This document shows, one piece after another, positions 9,025 to 15,093 of a stretch of DNA of 64,000 nucleotides. The stretch is from contig DAHWOV010000120.1 in assembly GCA_027339205.1 (NCBI GenBank), positions 17,604 to 81,603 of the forward strand, written 5' to 3'. A program made the translations under genes and the position numbers. The notes under the pieces were generated by a model. The model was given only the letters and a program-made list of their open reading frames with translations, did not search any database and had not been told where the DNA came from. The DNA is from JAJYVT01 sp027339205 (GTDB taxonomy: Bacteria; Actinomycetota; Acidimicrobiia; Acidimicrobiales; RAAP-2). Every line of letters begins with the position of its first letter. Positions within the stretch are counted from its first letter, which is position 1.

Positions 9025-10109
9025 CAGCGAGGGCCGGGGTCGCCTGCGGCGAACGCCTCCACCAGCTCGTGGGCGACGTCGTCGTGGTACTGCACGGGGG
9101 GTGACTTCATGAAGTAGGCGGACGGACCGACGAGCGGGCCGCCGACGCCCCGGTCGAGCGCGAGCTTGGCGCACCGGACGGCGTCGATGATCACGCCAGC
9201 GGAGTTCGGCGAGTCCCAGACCTCGAGCTTGAGCTCGAGGTTGAGCGGCACGTCGCCGAAGTTGCGCCCCTCCATGCGGATGTACGCCCACTTGCGGTCG
9301 GCGAGCCAGGGCACGTGGTCGGAGGGGCCGATGTGGACGTCGTCGGCGGGAAGCACGGTGTGCTCGATCTGGCTCGTCACGGCCTGGGTCTTCGAGACCT
9401 TCTTCGACTCGAGGCGGTCGCGCTCGAGCATGTTGCGGAAGTCCATGTTGCCGCCGACGTTGAGCTGGTACGTCCGGTCGAGCGCCAGGCCGCGGTCTTC
9501 GAAGAGCCGGGTGAGGACGCGGTGGACGATCGTTGAGCCCACCTGGCTCTTGATGTCGTCGCCCACGATCGGGATGCCCGCCTCGGCGAACCGGCGAGCC
9601 CACGCGGGGTCGGACGCGATGAAGACGGGGATCGCGTTGACGAAGGCCACCTTCGCGTCGATGCACGCCTGGGCGTAGTGGCGCTGGGCCTCCTCGGACC
9701 CCACCGGCAGATAGGAGACCAGCACGTCGGCCCCGGCATCGCGCAGGGCAGACGCGACGTCGACGGGCGCCCTGGGGGACTCCTCTACGACGTCGCGGTA
9801 GTAGCGCCCCAGGCCGTCGAGGGTCGGGCCCCGCTGGACGATCACCCCGAGGTCGCCGACCTCTTCGAACCGGATCGTGTTGTTCATCCCGGCGAAGATC
9901 GCCTTGCCCAAATCGGCTCCTACCTTCGACGCGTCGACGTCGAAGGCGGCCACCGGCACGAGATCGCGCACGTGGTACCCCCCGAGCACGACGTGCATAA
10001 GCCCGGGGACGACGTCGTGCTCACGTGCGTCCCGGTAGTACGAGATGCCCTGCACGAGCGAGCTGGCGCAGTTCCCGACGCCGGCGATGGCGACTCTGAT
10101 GCTGCTCAT
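9012..10109 (-). CDS. ino1: inositol-3-phosphate synthase
   Basis: Converts glucose 6-phosphate to 1D-myo-inositol 3-phosphate with NAD, feeding phosphatidylinositol and mycothiol in actinobacteria. 365 residues, the length of mycobacterial Ino1. Motifs: NAD-binding VAIAGVGNCASSLVQG at the N-terminus, DDIKSQVGSTI in the centre, LNVGGNMDFRNML, and the catalytic-lysine stretch DHVPWLADRKWAYI. ATG at 10109 follows GGAGACGACCC. A padR gene lies just upstream on the same strand, the same pairing as Rv0046c-Rv0047c, so padR may co-regulate it. Confidence 0.95.
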   Translation of the reverse strand: MSSIRVAIAGVGNCASSLVQGISYYRDAREHDVVPGLMHVVLGGYHVRDLVPVAAFDVDASKVGADLGKAIFAGMNNTIRFEEVGDLGVIVQRGPTLDGLGRYYRDVVEESPRAPVDVASALRDAGADVLVSYLPVGSEEAQRHYAQACIDAKVAFVNAIPVFIASDPAWARRFAEAGIPIVGDDIKSQVGSTIVHRVLTRLFEDRGLALDRTYQLNVGGNMDFRNMLERDRLESKKVSKTQAVTSQIEHTVLPADDVHIGPSDHVPWLADRKWAYIRMEGRNFGDVPLNLELKLEVWDSPNSAGVIIDAVRCAKLALDRGVGGPLVGPSAYFMKSPPVQYHDDVAHELVEAFAAGDPGPRWPEV

Positions 10110-10124
10110 GGGTCGTCTCCTTGT

Positions 10125-10188
10125 GTGTCGCAGTCCCTTCGGGGCTTGTGTGTCGCGGCCCTTCGGGGGTGTCGCGGCCCTTCGGGGC
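10125..10188. promoter_or_regulatory. three repeated CCC-UUCG-GGG mini-hairpins in the padR-ino1 spacer
   Basis: Three imperfect direct repeats of about 19-25 bases, each containing cccTTCGggg (stems at 10135-10144, 10159-10168 and 10178-10187). On the plus strand each is a 3-bp stem closed by a UUCG tetraloop; on the transcribed minus strand it reads CCC-CGAA-GGG. They occupy most of the spacer between the padR stop (10202) and the ino1 Shine-Dalgarno, so would sit in the ino1 leader. Role is inferred only. Confidence 0.6.
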
Positions 10189-10201
10189 TTGGGCGAAGCG
10201 G

Positions 10202-10834
10202 TCACCCGGCGGCCCGCCCAGGGGCGTGGCCGGCGGTCTGCTCCTCCGCCTCGACGAGGTAGTCGAGCCAACGGATGTCGTTCTTGAGGGCGTCCGCCGT
10301 GTGCTCCACGACGGAGCGCGCGTAGACGTCGAGGGGGCGGCCTCTGCCTGCCGCCTGCACCTCTTCGAGACGCTCTGCGAGCTGGGCCCTTCGCCGCTGG
10401 AGCAGGGTCAGGCGGGCAGGGGAGGGCAGGTGCCGAGCGAAGGTGAGACGGAGCCCGAAGCTGCGCGGGTCGTCGACCGGTCCGGATCCGGCGAGAAGGT
10501 CCCCGAAGAGCGCCCGGCCGCTCTGGGTGATGCGGTACACCTTGCGCGCTCGCCTTCCCCTCGGACGTCGCGTCGTGCGGCGCTGGGCGCGCAGGACCGC
10601 GAGCTCCCCGCTCAGCGACCCCGTCGGCGGTACGGGCTCGAAGGGTTCCCCCGCGGGCGGGGCCTCGGTCGCCTCGACCGCGCCTGCGGCCTCGAGACGT
10701 GCGAGGGCGGGGTACAGCGAGCCAAACGACACATTGGCGAGGAGCCCGAGCCCCTCGCGCAGCTGCCGGCGGATCTCGTAGCCGTGCAGGTCGCCGCGCT
10801 CCTCCAAGAGCCCCAGGATCGCGAGGTCCAACAT
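10202..10834 (-). CDS. PadR family transcriptional regulator
   Basis: About 210 residues. The N-terminal winged helix is canonical (MLDLAILGLLEERGDLHGYEIRRQL ... FGSLYPALARLEAAG, residues 1-55), but the wing carries a long basic Pro/Arg-rich insertion (about residues 58-97) before KVYRITQSGRALF. The C-terminal half is the Vir-type dimerisation helix. Start ATG 10834 is preferred over ATG 10843 because a perfect TATAAT lies 7 bases upstream, fitting a leaderless transcript; 10843 would leave no room for one. A palindrome over that -10 box suggests autoregulation. Next gene downstream is ino1. Confidence 0.88.
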   Translation of the reverse strand: MLDLAILGLLEERGDLHGYEIRRQLREGLGLLANVSFGSLYPALARLEAAGAVEATEAPPAGEPFEPVPPTGSLSGELAVLRAQRRTTRRPRGRRARKVYRITQSGRALFGDLLAGSGPVDDPRSFGLRLTFARHLPSPARLTLLQRRRAQLAERLEEVQAAGRGRPLDVYARSVVEHTADALKNDIRWLDYLVEAEEQTAGHAPGRAAG

Positions 10835-10837
10835 GCC

Positions 10838-10860
10838 GGGCATTATATCGAGGCGATATA
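10838..10860 (-). promoter_or_regulatory. padR promoter with palindromic operator
   Basis: A perfect inverted repeat, tatatcg-agg-cgatata, spans 10844-10860. On the minus strand its proximal arm merges into TATAAT (10847-10842), placed 7 bases before the ATG at 10834. An AT-rich dyad on a regulator's own -10 box is the usual PadR autoregulatory layout; binding is inferred. No -35 match is apparent. Confidence 0.75.
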
Positions 10861-11123
10861 GCGAGCCGCGCCGTGCACGACCGGTGGTCCGGCCAGGCCG
10901 GCGCGGGTCGGCGGTAGCCTCTCGCAGTGGTGCGTCCCAAAAGCCGGATCAGACCAGCGGGCGCGAGTAGCAGCGCGCCGTGCGCCGTGCTCCCCGGCAC
11001 GAGCCCCTGGCCCGTCGCCGGGAAGCTCTGGGACGTGCCAGGGGCGCGCGGATTGCGCGGCATGGTGGAAGAGCGCATGCGTGCAAGACCGGCACGTGCA
11101 CGCCGCAAGGGGGACGGGGAGCC

Positions 11124-11558
11124 GTGACGTTCCGCTCCGGCCCCGGCGCTCCCCGGCGTGTGGAGGAGGCCCCGAGCGAGGCCCGCGTGGAGTACCGCCT
11201 GGTCCGCGACGCTCTCGTCAGGGACGTCCGACGGGGCAGGATCCTCCAAGACGACGTCTGCGACGCCCATCCCGAGCTGCTGCGGGCAGCGCGCAATGTC
11301 GGCCGGCCCCTCGGCGACGACTGCCCGATCTGCAGCGACGAGCGCACGGTGCAGGTGACCTACGTGTTCGGTGCGGGGCTGCCGCCTGGCGGGAGATGCC
11401 CGGGCACGGTGGGGGAGCTCGATCGGCTCCGTCGGCGCAGCGAGCCCGTGGTCTGCTACGACGTCGAGGTGTGCCCTGCCTGCGCGTGGCACCACCTCGT
11501 GCGCAGGTACCCCGCCGGTGGTCGTCGGGCCGGCGCCGGGGGGAACGACCGGCGCTAA
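11124..11558 (+). CDS. DUF5318 family zinc-ribbon-like protein
   Basis: 144 residues from GTG 11124, preceded by GGGGAGCC. The body resembles mycobacterial Rv0049: RVEYRLVRDALV, then CDAHPELLRAARNVGRPLGDDCPIC, VTYVFG, and EVCPACAWHHLVRRY. Two CPxC pairs (CPIC and CPAC) about 57 residues apart look like a zinc ribbon. Function is unknown. The gene lies in the same place in mycobacteria, between padR and the rpsF-ssb-rpsR-rplI cluster. An open frame continues upstream to 10980 but without a ribosome-binding site. Confidence 0.85.
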   Translation: MTFRSGPGAPRRVEEAPSEARVEYRLVRDALVRDVRRGRILQDDVCDAHPELLRAARNVGRPLGDDCPICSDERTVQVTYVFGAGLPPGGRCPGTVGELDRLRRRSEPVVCYDVEVCPACAWHHLVRRYPAGGRRAGAGGNDRR

Positions 11559-11673
11559 GCGGCAAATCGGAGCACGGCGATAGGGTTGGAGCCGGCAGGG
11601 CTGCACACTGGCGGCACTTGCCGGCTGACCCAGCACGAAGGTCTTCGATCCGGTCGGCCAGCCAACCCGTCCA

Positions 11674-11717
11674 CGATCAACCGTCGATCAAACGTCGATC
11701 AAACGTCGATCGAACAT
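11674..11717. repeat. four tandem 11-bp iterons just upstream of panB
   Basis: Units at 11674, 11685, 11696 and 11707: cgatcaaccgt, cgatcaaacgt, cgatcaaacgt, cgatcgaacat. The two middle copies are identical. The 11-base period is one helical turn, so GATC cores fall on one DNA face. The array ends 4 bases before the AAGGAGG Shine-Dalgarno of panB, so it would be in the panB leader or act as an operator. Confidence 0.9.
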
Positions 11718-11733
11718 CTAGCAAGGAGGGCAT

Positions 11734-12630
11734 GTGCAAGACAGCCCTACCGCCGTCCGCCCGGTGCCGCCAAGAGCGCCGGTCACCGTTCCCATGCTGA
11801 GGGCGCGCAAGCGGCGCGCCGGTGCCGAGCCCGTCGTGATGCTCACCGCGTACGACGAGCCGGGAGCACGGATCGCCGACGCAGGCGGCGTCGACGCGAT
11901 CCTCGTGGGCGACTCCGTCGCCAACAACGTCCTTGGCTTCGCCGACACCCTGCACGTCACGGTCGACGACATGGTGCGCCACGTCGCCGCGGTCGCGCGC
12001 GCGCGGCCGTCCGCTCTCGTGCTCGGCGACATGCCCTGGATGAGCTACCACCTGTCGGTTCACGACGCGGTCGCCAATGCGGCGTCGCTCGTGCGGGCCG
12101 GCGCGGGTGCCGTGAAGCTCGAAGGCGGGCTGCCGAGGGTCCCGGTCGTCGAGGCGGTCGTTCGTGCCGAGATCCCGGTCATGGGCCACCTCGGGCTCAC
12201 CCCCCAGTCCGTCCTGCCGATGGGTGGGTACCGCGTCCAGGCACGTGACACCGACGGCGCACGTGCACTGCTCGAGGCGGCCCGAGCACTCGTGGACGCC
12301 GGCTGCTTCGCGTTGGTGCTCGAAGGAGTGCCTGGCGTCGTGGCAGCCCGCGTCACCGAGGAGGTCGAGGTCCCGACGATCGGGATCGGCGCCGGGCCAC
12401 ACTGTGACGGCCAGGTGCTCGTCTTCCACGACCTCCTCGGCCTCGGCTCGGGACCGGTGCCGAAGTTCGTGCGCCAGTACGCCCACCTGGCGGACGCGGC
12501 GACTGCCGCGGTGGCGGCGTTCGCGTCGGACGTGCGCACCGGGGCGTTCCCCGGCGACGCGGAGAGCTACCACGGCTCCGAGGAGCTGGACCGGGAGCTG
12601 CGCGTTGGCGAGGTCCAGGTCGAGGTCTAG
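11734..12630 (+). CDS. panB: 3-methyl-2-oxobutanoate hydroxymethyltransferase
   Basis: First committed step of pantothenate/CoA synthesis: adds a hydroxymethyl group from 5,10-methylene-THF to 2-oxoisovalerate, giving ketopantoate. 298 residues, standard size. Motifs: VVMLTAYDEPGARIADAGGVDAILVGDS, the metal ligand region VKLEGG, GHLGLTPQSV, and the C-terminal VPTIGIGAGPHCDGQVLVFHDLLGL. GTG at 11734 has a strong AAGGAGG 6 bases upstream; an ATG two bases earlier is out of frame. No other pan genes are visible nearby. It stands alone between the DUF5318 gene and rpsF. Confidence 0.95.
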   Translation: MQDSPTAVRPVPPRAPVTVPMLRARKRRAGAEPVVMLTAYDEPGARIADAGGVDAILVGDSVANNVLGFADTLHVTVDDMVRHVAAVARARPSALVLGDMPWMSYHLSVHDAVANAASLVRAGAGAVKLEGGLPRVPVVEAVVRAEIPVMGHLGLTPQSVLPMGGYRVQARDTDGARALLEAARALVDAGCFALVLEGVPGVVAARVTEEVEVPTIGIGAGPHCDGQVLVFHDLLGLGSGPVPKFVRQYAHLADAATAAVAAFASDVRTGAFPGDAESYHGSEELDRELRVGEVQVEV

Positions 12631-12822
12631 GGCCGGCGAGCCACGAGAAGAGCACTGGCAGAGCGGACGGCAGGCGCCCGGTGCCGGTGCTCGGGCGCCA
12701 CCAAACCGGTCGGCACCCCAGGGGCGGGCGGGCGGCGGCCACCCTTGCCGGCGTGCTCGGCTACGCTGTCTGCGGCCTCGAGCCGGCGCAGCGCCGCCCC
12801 GGGGCGACGACAGACGACCCTG

Positions 12823-12859
12823 CCCCGGACAACCGGGGCCCGGGTGCGTGCGCACCCGG
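12823..12859 (+). promoter_or_regulatory. double hairpin in the rpsF leader
   Basis: Two perfect adjacent stem-loops: ccccgg-acaa-ccgggg (12823-12838) and a 9-bp stem ccgggtgcg-tg-cgcacccgg (12840-12859). They end 3 bases before the rpsF Shine-Dalgarno (ggagggaggtga). rpsF operons in many bacteria carry an autoregulatory S6:S18-binding leader; this is a candidate, unless it is only a panB terminator (no T-run follows). Confidence 0.55.
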
Positions 12860-12881
12860 TCCGGAGGGAGGTGAGCCGCAG

Positions 12882-13412
12882 ATGCGGCCGTACGAAGGCA
12901 TGGTGATCTTCGACGTCGGCGTCGAGCCGCCGGCGATCCAGGCGGTCATCGACCGCCTTCTCGAGGCCATCCGCGCCAACGACGGAGTGACCGGTCACGT
13001 GGACCGGTGGGGGCGCCGTCCTTTCGCCTACGAGGTGAAGCACCGTCGGGAGGGGTACTACGTGCTGGTCGAGCTCACCGGGGAGCCCCGCACGGTGGCC
13101 GAGATCGACCGTCTGCTGGCCCTTTCCGACGAAGTCCTGCGCTTCAAGGTGATCCGGATCCCCGACAAGGTCGCCGCCCGCCTCGCGTCCGGCGTGGCCA
13201 GCCACGCTCGTCCCGGCCCCCGCGGCGTGCCGACGCGTGGGCAGAGCGGCCGAGGTCCCCGGACGGAGCCCGCACGAGCCGTCGAGGGAGAGCGCGCACG
13301 TGCCGGCGAGGACGAACCGCACGGCGCCGCAGGCCGGCGCACCGGCCCGGCGCCGGCGTCCGAGGAGGGGGAGCTGACGGAGACCGGGGCGACGGCGCCA
13401 GCGGCGGGCTGA
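12882..13412 (+). CDS. rpsF: 30S ribosomal protein S6 with long C-terminal tail
   Basis: S6 binds S18 on the 30S platform. Start MRPYEGMVIF at ATG 12882 follows a strong GGAGGGAGG. Residues 1-100 are a complete S6 fold (RWGRRPFAYEVKHRREGYYVLVEL, LRFKVIRIPDKV). The remaining 76 residues are a Gly/Arg/Ala/Glu-rich low-complexity tail, nearly doubling the usual 95-100 residue length. First gene of rpsF-ssb-rpsR-rplI, the conserved order. Confidence 0.95.
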   Translation: MRPYEGMVIFDVGVEPPAIQAVIDRLLEAIRANDGVTGHVDRWGRRPFAYEVKHRREGYYVLVELTGEPRTVAEIDRLLALSDEVLRFKVIRIPDKVAARLASGVASHARPGPRGVPTRGQSGRGPRTEPARAVEGERARAGEDEPHGAAGRRTGPAPASEEGELTETGATAPAAG

Positions 13413-13460
13413 CCTCGACGCACACGACCACGCGACGCAGAGCAACGAGAAGGAGAGAGG

Positions 13461-13919
13461 ATGCCCGACAACAGCGTGACGCTCGTCGGCAACGTGACGA
13501 GAGACCCCGAGCTGCGCTTCACCAACACCGGTCAGCCCACCGCGACGTTCGGGCTGGCGGTGAACCGGCGCTGGCAGAACCGCCAGACCCAGGAGTGGGA
13601 GGAGCAGACCAGCTTCTTCGACATCGTGTGCTGGCGTGAGATGGCGGAGAACGTGAGCGAGAGCCTCACCCGCGGCGCGCGGGTGGTGGTCTGCGGCCGC
13701 CTCGAGCAGCGCAGCTGGGAAACGCCGGAAGGAGACCGTCGGTCGAAGGTGGAGGTCGTCGCGGACGAGGTCGGTCCGTCCCTGCGGTGGGCGACCGCCC
13801 AGGTGACGAAGAACGAACGACGCGGACCGTCCGAAAACTCCCGCGGTGCCGCGCGCCCGACGCCGCCCCAGCGCCAGGGAGACGCGGCGGGATTCGGTTA
13901 CGACGAGGAGCCCTTCTGA
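13461..13919 (+). CDS. ssb: single-stranded DNA-binding protein
   Basis: 152 residues. N-terminal OB fold (residues 1-110: NSVTLVGNVTRDPELRF, FFDIVCWREMAENV, GDRRSKVEVVADEVGPSLRWA), then a short flexible linker and the acidic tip YDEEPF that recruits partner proteins. ATG follows GAAGGAGAGAGG. The stop overlaps the rpsR start by one base (TGATG). Confidence 0.96.
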   Translation: MPDNSVTLVGNVTRDPELRFTNTGQPTATFGLAVNRRWQNRQTQEWEEQTSFFDIVCWREMAENVSESLTRGARVVVCGRLEQRSWETPEGDRRSKVEVVADEVGPSLRWATAQVTKNERRGPSENSRGAARPTPPQRQGDAAGFGYDEEPF

Positions 13920-14419
13920 TGGCGCGCAGCAATTACCGTGGCGGCACTTCCCGCCGCTCCCCCAAGGACCTCAACCGCAGGATCAAGAAGAAGCCGTGCG
14001 CCCTGTGCCGCGACGGCGTCGACTGGGTGGACTACAAGGACGTCCCGCTGCTCAGGAAGTACATGAGCGACCGGGGGAAGATCCGCTCCCGGCGAGTGAC
14101 CGGCAACTGCGCCCAGCATCAGCGCGACATCGCGGAGGCCATCAAGAACGCGCGCGAGCTCGTCTTGCTCCCATACACCCAGCGCACCGTCACCGAGCGC
14201 CCGGGGGCCCGGGCCGGGCGCGGCGAGCGGGGTCCGGGGGGGCGAGACGATCGCGGCCGCGACGAGCGGGGCGCCGGTTTGCCGGCGACCGTCCGTGCCG
14301 ACGCAGAGCCCGATGAGCCGGCAGTGGCGGTCACAGAGGCCGAGGAGCTCGGCGACGAGCTGAGGTCCGGGCCAGGAGCCGACCGTGCCGGGACAGCCGT
14401 CGACGGGAGCGGACGATGA
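13919..14419 (+). CDS. rpsR: 30S ribosomal protein S18 with long C-terminal tail
   Basis: 166 residues where S18 is usually 75-90. The S18 core is residues 1-80 and includes the zinc-type cysteines of CALCRDG with a further Cys in GNCAQHQRDIAEAIKNAREL, so it is the Zn-binding (C+) form. The tail (about 85 residues) begins Arg/Gly-rich and becomes acidic (DAEPDEP, VTEAEELGDEL). Start overlaps ssb; stop overlaps rplI (ATGA). S6, its binding partner, carries a comparable tail. Confidence 0.94.
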   Translation: MARSNYRGGTSRRSPKDLNRRIKKKPCALCRDGVDWVDYKDVPLLRKYMSDRGKIRSRRVTGNCAQHQRDIAEAIKNARELVLLPYTQRTVTERPGARAGRGERGPGGRDDRGRDERGAGLPATVRADAEPDEPAVAVTEAEELGDELRSGPGADRAGTAVDGSGR

Positions 14420-14868
14420 CGAAGGTCCTTCTCCGCCGCGATGTCGAGGGGATCGGGCGGCGCGGCGACATCGTCGACGTCTCAGACGGCTACGCGCGCA
14501 ACTTCCTCATCCCCGGGGGGCTCGGCCTCGCCGCGACGAAGGGCATCCAGGCACAGGCCACTTCGATGCGCCGAGCCCGCGACCTGCGCGACGCCAGCGA
14601 CCGACAGGCGGCCGAGGCCAAGGCGAGGGTCCTCGCCGGCGCGACGCTGCGGATCGCGGCGAGAGCCGGCGCGACGGGCAGGCTCTTCGGCTCGGTCGGC
14701 GTGGTCGAGATCGCAGACGCCGCTCGCGAACAGAAGGGCGTCGAAGTCGACCGCCACGCCTTCTCCCTGGAGGAGCCCATCAAGGCGACCGGGACTTACG
14801 AGGTCCCCGTGCGCCTGTTCGGCGACATCGCGACCGCCGTCATGGTGGAGGTCGTCCCCGCCGGCTGA
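14416..14868 (+). CDS. rplI: 50S ribosomal protein L9
   Basis: 150 residues, normal length. N-terminal domain shows MTKVLLRRDVEGIGRRGDIVDVSDGYARNFLIP (signature G.[K/R]G.. and YARN-LIP), then the long connecting helix and a C-terminal domain ending VRLFGDIATAVMVEVVPAG. The ATG overlaps the rpsR stop by 4 bases, so it is translationally coupled to S18. Confidence 0.96.
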   Translation: MTKVLLRRDVEGIGRRGDIVDVSDGYARNFLIPGGLGLAATKGIQAQATSMRRARDLRDASDRQAAEAKARVLAGATLRIAARAGATGRLFGSVGVVEIADAAREQKGVEVDRHAFSLEEPIKATGTYEVPVRLFGDIATAVMVEVVPAG

Positions 14869-14967
14869 CCCCCTGACGTGCCGGGGGCGCCGGCTCCTTC
14901 CACACCGGCTCCCCGCGCGCAGTCACAGCCGTCTTGCACGATTGCGGAGTGTTCGCGTTCCGCTCCG

Positions 14968-15022
14968 CCACCCACAGGGCCCCCTGCGTTGTCCACAGGG
15001 CTGTTCACAGGGTTGTCCAGGG
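14968..15022. promoter_or_regulatory. cluster of DnaA-box-like 12-mers upstream of dnaB
   Basis: TTGTCCACAGGG (14989-15000), CTGTTCACAGGG (15001-15012) and a shortened TTGTCCAGGG (15013-15022) are head-to-tail; CCACCCACAGGG (14968-14979) precedes them. TTGTCCACA is the actinobacterial form of the DnaA box. The array lies 70-125 bases before dnaB. DnaA control of the helicase gene, or a DnaA-titration site, are possible; oriC itself is expected elsewhere. Confidence 0.6.
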
Positions 15023-15093
15023 AGAAATGGTCCGAAATCCCCAGGTTTCGGGACTACCGATCCCCAGCCCGAGTCGCACAAGGTAGGTAGGCC

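Noticed and set aside
10980..11123. N-terminal extension of the DUF5318 protein
   Set aside because: Residues before GTG 11124 are low-complexity and the GTG has GGGGAG at good spacing.
10927..11127. 66-residue open frame overlapping the DUF5318 start by GTGA
   Set aside because: Arg-rich, no Shine-Dalgarno, no recognisable family; the overlap is suggestive but open frames are frequent by chance at this GC content.
9012..11636. 874-residue open frame on the minus strand covering ino1 and beyond
   Set aside because: Only the last 365 codons are Ino1; the rest is antisense to DUF5318 and in the wrong frame of padR.
12681..12881. Extended N-terminus of S6
   Set aside because: 67 extra codons are unconserved and include the leader hairpins; ATG 12882 has a strong ribosome-binding site.
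14869..15093. Chromosomal origin between rplI and dnaB
   Set aside because: Only about four imperfect DnaA boxes, no AT-rich unwinding region, and no dnaA/dnaN nearby.
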